A stretch of DNA of 64,000 nucleotides, taken from Anastatus disparis (taxonomy: Eukaryota > Arthropoda > Insecta > Hymenoptera > Eupelmidae). A program made the translations under genes and the position numbers. Under the pieces are notes generated by a model. It was given only the letters and a program-made list of their open reading frames with translations. It was not told the origin of the DNA and did no database searches. The stretch spans positions 7,936,001 through 8,000,000 of the forward strand of contig JAFFSR010000004.1 of NCBI GenBank assembly GCA_017163975.1, read 5' to 3'. Below, in pieces: positions 1 to 10,942 of this stretch. Each line of letters begins with the position of its first letter. Position 1 is the first letter of the stretch.

Positions 1-144
1 AACAAAATGGTAAAATTCATCAAATGTCGACTACTGATACCAGCTCTACTCTACGTTGCATATGCTTTGTTCACAAACACACTAACAACCACCGTCGCTA
101 ATTACTATCGCAATGATGACATAAATTACAGCGACGTTAAATAT
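1..144 (+). other. Probable decayed 3' flank of an M1-array unit
   Basis: About 40 bases around 60-100 resemble the segment that precedes the tail-exon relics at 15985 and 61245 (tttgttcacaaacacac versus tttgttcataaacacac). I read this as the remains of another array unit cut by the window edge. A 99-codon reading frame crosses it and runs into the following repeat, but it shows no family motif and is not called as a gene. Confidence 0.3.
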
Positions 145-521
145 TGTATTAAAATTACGTTAAATACAGTACTCACAAATATTGGCAATCTTTTCATTTT
201 ATTGCAAAATTTTAAGAAAAGAAATGCATTAGTTTGTAGCATGCACCATAAAGATTATTCAGTTAATTTTTCACATAAATTCATTCATTATTATTTCACA
301 ATTTAATATTTCTTGCACAAAATTTAAAAATTTTAATATATAATTTTGTATCTCGAAATTCTAAAAAACTAATGAACGAATTTATTTAAAAATTTAACTG
401 AATAATCTTCAGGATAAATACTAGAAGCTAAAGCATTTCTTTTCCTTAAGTTTTGCAATAAAATGAAAAAATTGGCCAAATTTATGATTACAGGTGTAGT
501 GTCCATTTCACATACCCCTAA
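145..521. repeat. Palindromic MITE, family 1, copy 1 (old)
   Basis: The two halves are imperfect inverted repeats of about 170 bases. Shared blocks are a stretch reading tttattgcaaaatttTaAgaa, a ttcagttaa block, and the end sequence containing acaggtgtagtgtcc. The same family occurs at 6344-6719 and 49256-49602. The right end near 521 is clear. The left end is set by symmetry because that arm has diverged. No coding capacity is visible, so it would be a non-autonomous element. Confidence 0.65.
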
Positions 522-2177
522 ATAAAATTGAAAAGAAAACATTTCATAGTTGAAATTGGTCATATGTGATTTACTTATTTTATACTTTTTAATTTTTACA
601 AGAAAAAATGTAAAAAATTTAAGCATTCAACTTTTATTATTGGGATACTATAAACTAATTGGGTTTTTCATAACATACACGCGTATTTTATTTATTTTAT
701 CAGATCAAAACAAGGCATGAATTCTCTTTCTAAAATTAGACACAATAAATTCCTATGAATTAGCCATTCAAAATATAAAAAGTATAATTATATTATGCAT
801 CTATAGGAAGAAAATTCTTTATTTACTTTCGTGATGCGATTTTTTATGCGAGCCGCGTTTGGTGGGTGCTTTATTATTCGCTACATTGTCAAAAACGCAG
901 TAAAATAAAATGATTTAAAGTATCGCAGTACTCTGGTGGAAATTGAAACGTTTTTTTTACCATTTTTTGGCCAGTAGAAATGAAAACGCTTTTTTAAACA
1001 TTTATTGGCCATTTCTTTGGCATTATTATTACTAATAACCTAAAATTTTTATACACACCATTTTTAATGCTCACATTTCTACCAGGGTAATTATGCTGTA
1101 AAATACATGGAAACGGGGTACTTTCATACAGAAAACTATCAGGAATAATCGAGTTTTGCACACGCAGCTAAGAAAACGAATATTTAAGTATTACGAGAAT
1201 TTAGAAAATGGTAATAATTGAAAATTGAAGGTAGTACTCGAAATGCTCCAGAATTACTTTGCCTATTCAAGAAATTGAATAAGAAAAAGTTAGCTGTAGT
1301 AATAACCGTTTTGAACCCTGATAGCATTTTAAAACAGTTTGTGGATAGATATTAGCTAGCATTAAACAAAATAACTTAATATTAGGTGCCCTCTTAGCCC
1401 AAAACCTCGCGAATATTCTCATCTTTTTAACTATATTCGAGCTATAAATTAAGTAATAACATATATTGTAACGAAGTGCGGCGATTTGTACGTATACAGT
1501 ATGTCAGTAGAATTCTGTCTCTTTCCTTGTTATGAGTTGTACAGTATGCTAATACGAGAGAGAATGCGCGCAATGCATCAAAACTAGTAAATTTAAGAAT
1601 ATATTTTATAAATCTAAAAATTTCATTTGAAATTTGATTTGAAATTATTGAATATATATCTCTCTAACTACGCAAGCATTAGCTTACATGTTCTTATTCA
1701 TATAATTCAAGTAAAAAAAATTAATCATTTTTAGGAAATTTATTATTACGATAAATAATATACATTTACATATAAAATATAACATAATTTTTTCTATCAA
1801 CAAATTGAATCTTATACATTATTTTCTCACTGTTTAAAGCAACAAGTAACATATTCATTGAAACCTAAAGAGTGCCATTTTTTACATATTAAATAAATAT
1901 TTTCATTTTCATCATATTTAAATATATAAATTATTTCTACGGATACAGGTAGAACATCAATATTTTTCCAACATAAAAAGATACCTGGTTTAAAAACGAT
2001 TTCGTTTACCTCAAAATATTTATAAATATCGATGTACTATGATCATCTCGAGGATTAAAAGTTGATTTGAATTTTTGAAATTCAGTTAAAGAACTCAAAG
2101 ATTGCGTCTTTAAAGGTCCATAAATGGAGTTTTTTTTATTGAATTCTTAGTAAAAAACAGTTAAAGCAAGAGATAAT
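522..2177. other. AT-rich stretch with no recognised gene
   Basis: No long reading frame, clear tRNA or terminal-repeat pair was seen. Bases 640-700 resemble the 3' flank shared by M1 copies A, B and C (a block containing ctataaact and cattttatttatt-like sequence). This supports an array unit having ended near here. The rest is unremarkable. Confidence 0.4.
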
Positions 2178-2504
2178 TTATGTTTTACATAAAGATAGAA
2201 GTAAATAAACTTCATTTTTTAAAAATCCACCGCAAGAAATAAAAACTCTATTTTTTGCTTCGAAGCGCATACACCAAGTGTTAATTATTGGTCCTATCTT
2301 TATAAATAAATCTACGTAATGTAATAAATAATGGTGTTTTGGTTTCAAAGGATCGTTTGAAAACAATTCTAATCTTAAATCTGAATATTCTTTTATCAAT
2401 GATTTTAAATACGGTAGCAGCTCAATTTCAATTCGTTTCGAGAAAATTATATCTATAATTTCTCTCATTAGTAAAAACCATTTCCAACTTTCTGTATCTT
2501 GTAG
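2178..2504 (-). pseudogene. Fragment of a transposon-associated protein
   Basis: On the minus strand an open frame runs from the SINE boundary at about 2504 to 2178. It contains the words PKHHYLLHY and WCMRFEAKNR. As I recall, this pairing (PKHH.L.HY, then W.MRFEAKH) is typical of a large uncharacterised protein associated with transposons in arthropods and fish. The frame continues 5' as residues like ESWKWFLL before it meets the SINE, so the SINE interrupts it. Upstream sequence beyond 3004 does not give a clear continuation. I call it a dead fragment, with no function proposed for the host. Confidence 0.5.
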
Positions 2505-2520
2505 TATAAGATCACCTATT

Positions 2521-2987
2521 ATCTATCTTTGGGGTTTAACCACCTACAGCCTATTTGGCCTAGTAAGTGACACCTCGACCACCTTTGTGTTCCGGTGTTT
2601 TCGCGTTCGAAACCATACCTCAATTTTCCCTAACTCGGTAAGTGGTGCTCGATCGTGCAGGCCTACTTAGGCGGGGAGCATCGCTCAACCCATCCTTTTT
2701 AGCGCATCGGGAGCTCAACACCTACCCGGCAGAACGGTCCGGCTCAACCATAATAGTTGAATAGTCGCGTTCTGCCTTACCGGCCCTCGAGTGACTTTCG
2801 TCGGTTTTTGTTAAAACCGAAAAAAGTCTCTCGGGGGTGGTCCACCGCGGTGTCAGTGAGCTCGGGACATCCTCCACTTTCAATATTTAAATTAAAAAAT
2901 GGAGAAAAAATCCCGACCTCACCGGGATTCGAACCCCGGCCCTCTGCGTGAGAGTCGGATGCTCTAGCCCCTGAGCCACCGTGGCTC
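2521..2987 (-). mobile_element. tRNA-Glu-derived SINE with 16-bp target duplication
   Basis: The element lies on the minus strand with its 5' end at 2987. Its head resembles tRNA-Glu: an A-box-like GTGGCTCAGGGGCTAGAG, an anticodon loop around CTC (GACTCTCACGCAGA), and a B-box GGGTTCGAATCCCGG. A GC-rich unique body of about 390 bases follows. The same 16 bases, tataagatcacctatt, flank it at 2505-2520 and 2988-3003, as expected of target-primed insertion. The 3' end is not an obvious poly(A). A 64-codon plus-strand frame inside it is incidental. Confidence 0.85.
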
Positions 2988-3109
2988 TATAAGATCACCT
3001 ATTAAAATCAGTAAATACAAAATTAAAGTAAGCATTCCCGAAGCCTACATATTTACACTATTATTAATTAAATGAGCCTCTGTTATAGGATGAGGTCTGT
3101 CATTTTCGT

Positions 3110-3146
3110 GCGTACCGTAATTAAAATAATTTTAATTACGGTACGC
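3110..3146. repeat. Perfect 37-base hairpin palindrome
   Basis: The 18 bases gcgtaccgtaattaaaat are followed, after a single central a, by their exact reverse complement. No longer element is evident around it. It may be the core of a decayed MITE. Confidence 0.7.
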
Positions 3147-3579
3147 AAGAAAATTGATATATTGATGATTCTAGAATTAATTGTTTCTAATGTAATACCT
3201 GTTATTCCTATTATATTTTATTGATAAATAGATATCCTCTAAATTCTAATAGAGTTCTTCTTGAAGATGGAGGATTTTCTGCTAGAACCTAGACTACTAT
3301 TTTATTCGTTACTTAAGACACAGCTGTCTAGGAAATATCCTATAGAATAAAATAAAAAGATATGCATTGCTAACAAAAAATTTCGTCAAGACGTTGAGAC
3401 TGTATAACTTACATTGACAAAAATCTTATGCTTTCGTATTAAAAAAATAACTAATAAAGAAGAATAACTTTTTAGAGAATTTATTGATAAAAAAATGAAA
3501 ATTCATGATACAATTGATGTTTCAAATGTCATGTAAAATATTCTACTCAAAAAGAAAATCAAAGAATAAATTTTTCCAG

Positions 3580-3652
3580 TCTCATCGGAAAATCGAATTT
3601 TGGTAAGAGCGGGAGTCTCGTGCGCTAGCCACTGGACTACCGCGCTCCTGTA
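3580..3652 (-). pseudogene. Degenerate tRNA-like block upstream of M1 copy A
   Basis: Read on the minus strand it starts GGAGCGCGGTAGTCCAGTGG, has an A-box-like TAGTCCAGTGGCTAGCGCA and a weak B-box (AATTCGATTTTCCGA). The 3' end cannot pair with the 5' acceptor strand, so it is not a working tRNA. Related blocks sit upstream of the other array units at 23866, 51203, 53365 and 62205, so it was copied along with the M1 gene. Confidence 0.6.
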
Positions 3653-3715
3653 ATTTCATGCGAGTAAGAAAATCGGTACGTTATGATTATGGAAGGGATC
3701 TTTAAAATTTTTCAA

Positions 3716-4140
3716 TTGAAGATACGCACATTTTCAATTAGTATGTATATTTCCCTACTATCTCCCCACTTCTTTTACTTTATAGTTTGTTTAACGAAAT
3801 ATGTATCACACGACAAGAGTGGTCAGTCGGCTGCAAAGAACGCTATAAGATAGCTCGTTAATATTTCAATTTCGAAAGATCATAAGAATAAAAAGCATAT
3901 ACTTTAGAATTAGTGCAAATATAACGCGTTATAAAAGAAAATTTGAATTTTATTAAAGTTTTCATTGTCTGTGTTATTAAGTTACTAAAAATTTTTCTTA
4001 TTCGAAAGTGAACTTGTTTAACTAATTATCATTGAAAAAAACCGTGAGTGACGAAGAATTTTATTCGATTAAACTTTCACGAAGATTATTATCGTTATAT
4101 TTATTAACAGATTTTAATAAGTAACGCTAAACATTTGAAA
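3716..4140 (+). promoter_or_regulatory. Conserved 5' flank of M1 copy A (putative promoter)
   Basis: This block is alignable to the sequence ahead of copies C (53500-53964) and D (62340-62798) and to relics at 24000-24190 and 51830-52200. Shared words include gataGCTCGTTAATATTT, a gaataaaaagcat A-rich stretch, cgcattattaaagraaat and the gtgagtgacaaagaatttta leader. Conservation across copies fits a proximal promoter and 5' UTR, but it could simply reflect recent duplication. No transcription start can be fixed from sequence alone. The ATG that starts copies C and D is changed here to ATAAG, so A starts at the next in-frame ATG (4141). Confidence 0.5.
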
Positions 4141-7100
4141 ATGTTGTCTCTGTGTCTAATTTTATTGTGTATAGTACAAATTGAAATGCCGCTTGATTTA
4201 GACTCACAGTTATATTCTCAAAACATTAGACCTAAACGGGAAAGTCATTGTGTGATACCAAAAGATACAGTAACTCCGATAAATTATAAAATAGAATTAA
4301 CGCCAAACTATTCAGAATATAATGAGCATATGATGACGTTCAAAGCAGAAGTCCATATCCAGTTCCTATTAGAAAAAAGTTTAGCGTCTTTACAGCTCCA
4401 TGCTGTAAATTTAAGATTTACTCGTAATTATTTTTATCTGATGACATTTAAAGAGACAGTTTCAGACTTTGAAATCAAACAAGATTATAAATGTGATATT
4501 GTTGATATTACAAAATCTAATTACATTTTTAAACGAGGACTTTACATGCTTAAGATAATGTATGAAGGCGTAATAGTAGATTATTCAGTTCATTCACATT
4601 ACGGTTTATTCAAAGGTTTTTATACAAACGACAAAAACGAAAAGAAGTGAGTAATCTATTTATTGTAATTATGAAAAATTCTTTTTTAATTATTTCTTTT
4701 GTTAATAAATTAACTTAATTCTAGGATGTTTATAAACACGCAACTTGATCCATTATTAGCTCATACAGTATTTCCGTGCTTCGATGAACCAAAATACAAA
4801 GCAACTTTTCAGCTCATCATTCACCATGCAGAAAAATACAAGGTCATTTCAAATATGCCGATTCTTAAACAGACTTTAGATACGACAGAATTCATGACAA
4901 CTCCTTCGATGTCACCTAATTTATTGTCCTTTACAATTTGTGATTTTGAATACATATCAAGTGGTGATAATTTAACAGTGTACGTTAGACCAGATATTAT
5001 AAAACATGCCAGCTTTGGTCTTAACACTGCAACGTGTATATTTAAAGCATATGAGGAATATTTTAATTTACGACCTAAGGAAATGTTTGATACATGTTTA
5101 TTCAAATTAGATCTCCTCGGTTTACCGGATTTTGAGGGCCCCGTACATGCCTTAGGTGTTATTAGTATTAAGTAAGATATTAATATTTACATTAGTAGTT
5201 TAATATTAACAAATTTCTGTTTCCTTCTAATTTTTCTGTTTCCCTAAATAGTGAAAATAATTTGATTTACGACGAACAAAATCCTCCAGCAGCAGCTGTT
5301 CTTCAAGTTCGCATAGAATCAATTGCTACCGCAATCGTTCAACAATGGCTTCGAAATTTTGTAAACATCAACGATTGGAAATACGCGTGGATCAACGACG
5401 GTCTGAAATTCTTTTTGACTTCTTACATTGTCGATAAGGTATATGATTCTAGTGATAAAAATCTGCTTAAAGTAATTTAAAAATAATTAAACCATCTTTT
5501 TATAGATATTAGAAAATAATTGGCGCTCGATGGATAAATTTGTTTTTGATCGTATTCTAATTACAGCATTTGTGCACGATGAAAAAGAAAAAACACCTCT
5601 TGAAAATAATGTTGTCCCCTTGCTTAATTCTGATCCTAAGCAAAAAGGTACATATGAAACATTTATTTTTTTCATTAATTGAATATCATCATATAAAATT
5701 GTTAGTTTTATAAAAACCTTATTTCAAAAATCTTGTTTTTTTCCGATTATCAATTAAGAATTGCGAAATGATTTTTGTCACACAGACAAATTTTTCCTGA
5801 TGAAGGTGATGTAATAGAGTATATATGTTTTACACATTATAAACGACAGTTTCTAGATTTTTTAATCTTGATTAAAAAATTTTGCGAAAGATCTCTATAT
5901 TATGCTATTTATAAAATTGAAATAAAAGGCTGTAATATAGAGATATTTATAACTTTTCAAATATCTATAAAAAATTTGGAAAACTGTTATTTTGGAATTT
6001 TAAGTTTCCGTAAATTTATATTGAAACATACATTAGGAATTTGAGGGATTTAACTTTTATGACTTACTGTCAGTTTGAAGCGAAAAAAGAAGAGATCAAA
6101 AGTGGAGATCTATCAGCTATTTAATAATTGAATAAATTATTTTCGTTGGTCTAAAAGCATAACTTTTTAAGAACATACATATTCTCTAATTTTAAAAATA
6201 ATTTGATTAAATTAAGTGAATAAGAAAATAATACATTAGTAAAAGAATATTTTCAATAAATAAAAATGAAGCTACTGTATTAAATTGTCATTTAAGAAGT
6301 ATGAAATTCGGAGAGATTCAAATTGTTACCAATTTCATTTAATTAAGGGGATGTAAAACGGACACTACACCTGTACTCATGAATTTGGCCTATCTTTTTA
6401 TTTTATTGCAAAATTTGAGGAAAAAAAATGCTTTAGCTTGTAGTATTTACCACGAAAATTATTCAGTTAAATTTTCAAATGAATTCATTAGTTATTGAGA
6501 ATTTTGGATTCCAATAATGATTATTATAATTTTTCGATTTTTTACAAGAATCCAAATATCTTAAAAACTAATGAATAAATTTATTTGAAAATTTAACTAA
6601 ATAATCATTATGATATATACTGCAAGCTAATGCATTTATCTTCTGAAAATTCAACAATAAAATGGAAAGACAGTTAATATTTATGAGTACAGGTGTAGTG
6701 TCCGCTTTACATCTCCTTAAACGACAAACATAATTAAATTATAAAAAAGGCGAAATAGCGTCCGCAGCGTGTATCGAACCCCTGGCCTCTTGCACGACAG
6801 ACAAGCACTCAAAAGTTGAGCCATTTACACCGATATGCAATTTCATTTCTTTTGTCCCTTCATATTTTATAACTTGAATACTTGCATTTTTTCTTTATTA
6901 GCTATTATACGATATTTTTGCTTGTTTGGATTGTACTATCATGTACTTTATATATCTGATTTGATAGAATAAATCTTTTTATTTTTTATAAATCAATACT
7001 CTTAAGTTGAGTAATTTTTTAAAAGGATTTATTAAAAATATTTAACATACATCATTCATATTTATAATACTGACGTAAGTTAAAAAATAATCATTAGAAT

Positions 7101-10100
7101 TTAATGTGATTTCTATTTTTCAGCTCCAGCCATTATACACATGATGCAACATTTTTTAACAGAGTCGGTGTTTCGTAGAGGACTTCAGCTATATTTGACA
7201 AAACAGTAAGAAAAAAATTAATGTTATTCAATAATAATAATTTGTGTTTTAACTTCTCTAAAATGATTTTTGGATGTAAATCAGATATCGCAGAGAAAAT
7301 TATGTCAAACTTTTATTTACTATAAATTTCTGCGAATAATATAACAAATGAGATATTAAATAGTATGTGAAATTACACTATCTAAATTATTATTAATTAT
7401 GAGATCAGCACCGTGTTTCAATCTGTTTCACTCACAAACTCAGAGTCATTGGTCCGATCATCGAGTTTGCCGAAAGTTTAGAACTTGATTTTGGATTCAG
7501 TATTATGGAGAAAACCTTAACCTTAGACTTCAACGCTCAATAATTCTCTAGGTGCAAACAATTCAATAAAGTTACTGAAAAGTCATTAGGCTTCAAAATG
7601 CTTATAATTTTTCAGCATTAAAATCTAGAAGTTTAAATTTTTTCTTAGAACACTGAACTTGATCCTTTCAAAATAATAGTTATAGCGTCTAAATATTATA
7701 TCTTTTTAAAAATTATAGAGTAATAAAGATTGGACCTGAATTACTTTTGTAAAACATAAATTAATAATGAAAAACTGAAATTTGGACCAATTTTTATAGC
7801 TCTGTAAATAAAAAAAAATAATATTTCAATGTATCATAATTATTTCGAAAGGATTTAAGTTTAGCTTTTATGTAGCAAAGCTCTGAACTTCCAGTTATTA
7901 ATGCTGAAGAATTCTAAGCGTTTGAAAATATAGAAACTTTTTAGTGACTTCATATAATTGTCTGTAACTAGAGGAATATCCAGTCTTCGAGTCTAGAATT
8001 TCGGTTTGCTTCATGTTTCTGCATCCAGAATCATGTCTCAAAATTTGAGCGAAATCGTCAACTCAAACTCCTCACTTTCCTGGCCAGTTGGAAATTCGAA
8101 ATTTTATGTTTAAAAATATTTTTTAAATATTACTTACTTTATTTATTTGGAATAGATCTTTTAAAATATTTCAAAGTCTATTATGCCATATGTATACATA
8201 TGTATATATATTGATAAGTTTATTCTCATTCTAATTAAAAATATGAGAAATATGGAACTTACCAAATATTAAAAAATTGTAGTGAATAATAACATTTTTA
8301 GTAAAAAGAATCCAGTAGATTCAAACGACCTTCTGACCGCATTGCAAGATGCAGCACACGAGGCAAACATGACTATCAATCTAAAAGCTGTCATGAAAGG
8401 ATGGCTTGAATATCCAGGGTACCCTATTTTAACTGTAACCAGGGATTACGATAAAAAAACAATGGAAATCACTCAAAAACGTTTTCGATTGAAGGATTTA
8501 AGTGGAAAAGAAAATAATGTTAGGAATTTATGGCACATTCCCATTAACTATGCGACTGCGGCCAAGCCAGATTTTCATATTACAACACCTGATCAGTGGA
8601 TGAAAGATAATAAGACGACGATTGCTATTAAAGCTGAAAAAGGAGATTGGCTTATTTTAAATAAACAAGTATCTGGTTAGTTATAATTAATGAAATCTTT
8701 GATTTTATTTTTAAAAAATTAGAAAATTATTGTTTTTAGACATTATTCAAATTTAACAGGTTTTTACCGTATCAACTATGACAAAGAAAATTGGCATCTT
8801 ATAATCGATTATCTGAAATCGCCCAACCATGAAAAAATTCATGCACTCAACCGCGCCCAGTTATTGATCGATGCTTTAACATTTGTTCAACAAAACACCT
8901 TGGATCTTGAGATATTTTTACGATTAACAACTTATTTAGAAGACGAGAAGGACCACATTGCTTGGTTGGCTGCATCCAAAGCGTTCGAATGGCTTGATAA
9001 TAAATTATTCAATTCAGAATTCTATCCAGCATTTAAGGTTTGTAATCAAAAACTCTACATAAAAATATGAAATACGAAATATTCAATCGAAATATAATTT
9101 TTTTAGCATTTTTCGGTAAAGAGTATAGAAAATTGGATAAATTTAGTAGGCTATGAAGAAAAAGCAAATGATGAGCATATAACTAAAATCAGTAGGGAAG
9201 AAACTTTAAAGCATGCTTGTAAATATGGCGATTCATCTTGCTTAAGCATGATGGAAGAGAAATTAAAAAAATGGTTCAATGCTGCGAATGATGCAGAAAA
9301 GAACAAAATGTAAGTGTTAAATGATCAGCACTCTGTCCCACGGCATTCTCTTTTATCGGTTCAATCGAGCGATACTCTCGCTAATTACCTACTTGCTGGC
9401 TACAATGATGTATTTTTATAATCTTTGAGTCATACAAGTACTCGGTATGTTTTCCTTCATTGAAATAAAAATTGATTTATAAACTTCATTATTTGGTTAA
9501 ATAGGATCAACTTAGAAAGTATCCAAACTCAAACATCATACGGAGAAAAATTTCATCGTAAAAATTACTATTTAATATAGTAACCATGGGACATACTTTA
9601 TATGTACAAAAATTACAATTTAAAATAGCAATTATTACAATTTAAAATAGCAATTATTACAATTTAAAATAGCAATTATTACAATTTAAAATAGCAATTA
9701 TTACAATTTAAAATAGCAATTATTACAATTTAAAATAGCAATTATTACAATTTAAAATAGCAATTATTACAATTTAAAATAGCAATTATTACAATTTAAA
9801 ATAGCAATTATTACAATTTAAAATAGCAATTATTACAATTTAAAATAGCAATTATTACAATTTAAAATAGCAATTATTACAATTTAAAATAGTAATTTTT
9901 ATACATATAAAGTATGTCCCATGGTTACTCTATTAAATAGTAATTTTTTTCTATGGAATTTGTAATTTTTACGATAGAATTTTTCTCCGTGCAGGATAAC
10001 AAATTGTAGCAAACAAGTCGAAAGCTAATGAAAGTATCCCTCGAATAGATGGATTGAGAGTAATGCAGCAGGACTCAGAACTTTAACTCAATATATTTCT

Positions 10101-10942
10101 TTTATAAATATAAACAATATATTATTGAAATTTATATTAATAACATATTTAATTTCAGCATACCGCCAGACAATGTGAATAAAATGATTTGTTTAGGTTT
10201 GCAAAGAGGAAATTTTGATCTTTATAATAAAACTTTTGCATTGGTATTAAATACTGAGGATGGACAAAAAAAATTGAATCTTATACGTGACTTAGGATGC
10301 TCGAGAAATAAAACTACTTTAAAAGCTTATTTAGAATTTTTTCTCAATCACCGTGATCATATTCCATTACAAAAAGATATAGAAATTGTTATTGATAGCC
10401 TTCTTTCCAGAAGCGAAGAAGCCTTTGCTGCTGTTTTTGAATTTTTCATGAAACAATACGATATTTTAGTTGATAAAATGTATGTCTTATTAATGTAATA
10501 ATAATTTTGAATGATTGCAATCATAATGAAATAATTAATCATTACTATTTTTCAGAAAATTGCAGACATATTTGGATAAACTTTTTGTTTCGTTGGCTAA
10601 AAAAATTACAACAAAAACTGATTTAGAAAGGGTAAATATAGTTCGGAGCAAATATGTTATAATCATCATTTATGTTATATATGTAATTTTAAACACTTTT
10701 TTTAGCTAATGACAACTACACTTTTGTTTCCGCAAAACGTTATGGATGATGCCAATGGAAATGCTGAAAGGAATATGCAATGGCTTGCAGAAAATAAAGA
10801 AAAACTTGAATGCTGGTTAAATAATTTTTGTAGGGATGTAAAATCGCCAGAGATGCAGCATCGACATTCAGCATCGATAATTCTAACTTTGTCGTCATTA
10901 TTTATTACATTAATTTGTAATAAATATAATTCAGAGTTGTAA
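4141..10942 (+). CDS. M1 aminopeptidase N-like protein, copy A (predicted inactive)
   Basis: Exons read: 4141-4646, 4725-5171, 5252-5438, 5506-5647, 7124-7205, 8302-8675, 8760-9037, 9107-9309, 10159-10479, 10556-10631, 10706-10942. They total 2853 bases and every splice phase agrees, giving 950 codons, usual for insect aminopeptidase N. Residues 1-17 form a short signal peptide, followed by RPKRE. The M1 N-terminal domain contains FPCFDEPKYKATF. The GAMEN site is replaced by FEGPVHALG, HEXXH by TAIVQ (about 344-348), and the distal Glu ligand by Asp (WINDG, about 367). Zinc binding and catalysis should be absent. GFYRINYD near 580 opens an ERAP1_C-like half with conserved ACKYGDSSC and LGCSRNK. 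The C-terminus is hydrophobic but ends in NKYNSEL, a poorer GPI signal than in copy C. It is probably secreted or membrane-tethered. Introns 4, 5 and 8 carry MITEs. Confidence 0.85.
6344..6719. mobile_element. Palindromic MITE, family 1, copy 2, in intron 4 of copy A
   Basis: It starts TAAGGGGATGTAAAACGGAC and ends with the near reverse complement (tccgctttacatctcctta). The arms are about 170 bases, so most of the 376-base element is an inverted repeat. It belongs to the same family as 145-521 and 49256-49602. The equivalent position in intron 4 of copy C lacks it. Confidence 0.8.
6757..6835 (-). pseudogene. tRNA-like relic in intron 4 of copy A
   Basis: On the minus strand it shows an A-box-like TGTAAATGGCTCAACTTTTG and a good B-box GGGGTTCGATACACGC about 45 bases later. 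Acceptor pairing is poor. It is probably a tRNA pseudogene or the head of a decayed SINE. It is not obviously the same family as the blocks upstream of the M1 genes. Confidence 0.5.
7435..8110. repeat. Old fold-back element in intron 5 of copy A
   Basis: The left half (gagtttgccgaaagttt, then a cttcaacgctcaataattct block) is roughly reverse-complemented in the right half (gctgaagaattctaagcgtt, then gtctcaaaatttgagcgaaat). Orthologous copies are at 57775-58375 in intron 5 of copy C and, as the right part only, at 12541-13060 before pseudogene B. A younger and much better preserved relative is at 56641-57298. The insertion therefore predates the A/B/C duplications. Confidence 0.6.
9540..9991. 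mobile_element. TIR element with a 22-bp minisatellite core, intron 8 of copy A
   Basis: The termini are inverted repeats: acggagaaaaatttcatcgt at the left and the near reverse complement acgatagaatttttctccgt at the right. An inner inverted pair carries accatgggacatactttata. The core from about 9611 to 9893 is roughly 13 copies of a 22-base unit, aattattacaatttaaaatagc, almost without variation. The corresponding intron sites in copies B (near 14490) and C (near 59760) are empty, so it inserted after the duplications. Confidence 0.85.

Noticed and set aside
7..306. 99-codon plus-strand frame at the left edge as a gene
   Set aside because: It runs across the boundary of a palindromic MITE and shares its second half with non-coding MITE copies.
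2757..2951. 64-codon frame as a small gene
   Set aside because: It is antisense within the SINE and ends in the tRNA-like head.
4725..5171. Calling the array an ordinary active aminopeptidase N family
   Set aside because: GAMEN is replaced in all three copies that cover it, and HEXXH and the third zinc ligand are replaced in both copies that extend that far. The enzyme activity cannot be assumed.
5775..6044. Block QIFPDEGDVIEY as a required coding exon of copy A
   Set aside because: Its frame does not fit exon 4, and using it leads quickly to a stop. Exon 4 joins exon 5 directly in phase and the total stays divisible by three. It is kept only as a possible fossil exon.
9611..9893. CRISPR-like repeat array
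   Set aside because: The 22-base units are contiguous, with no unique spacers, inside a terminal-repeat element in a eukaryotic intron.
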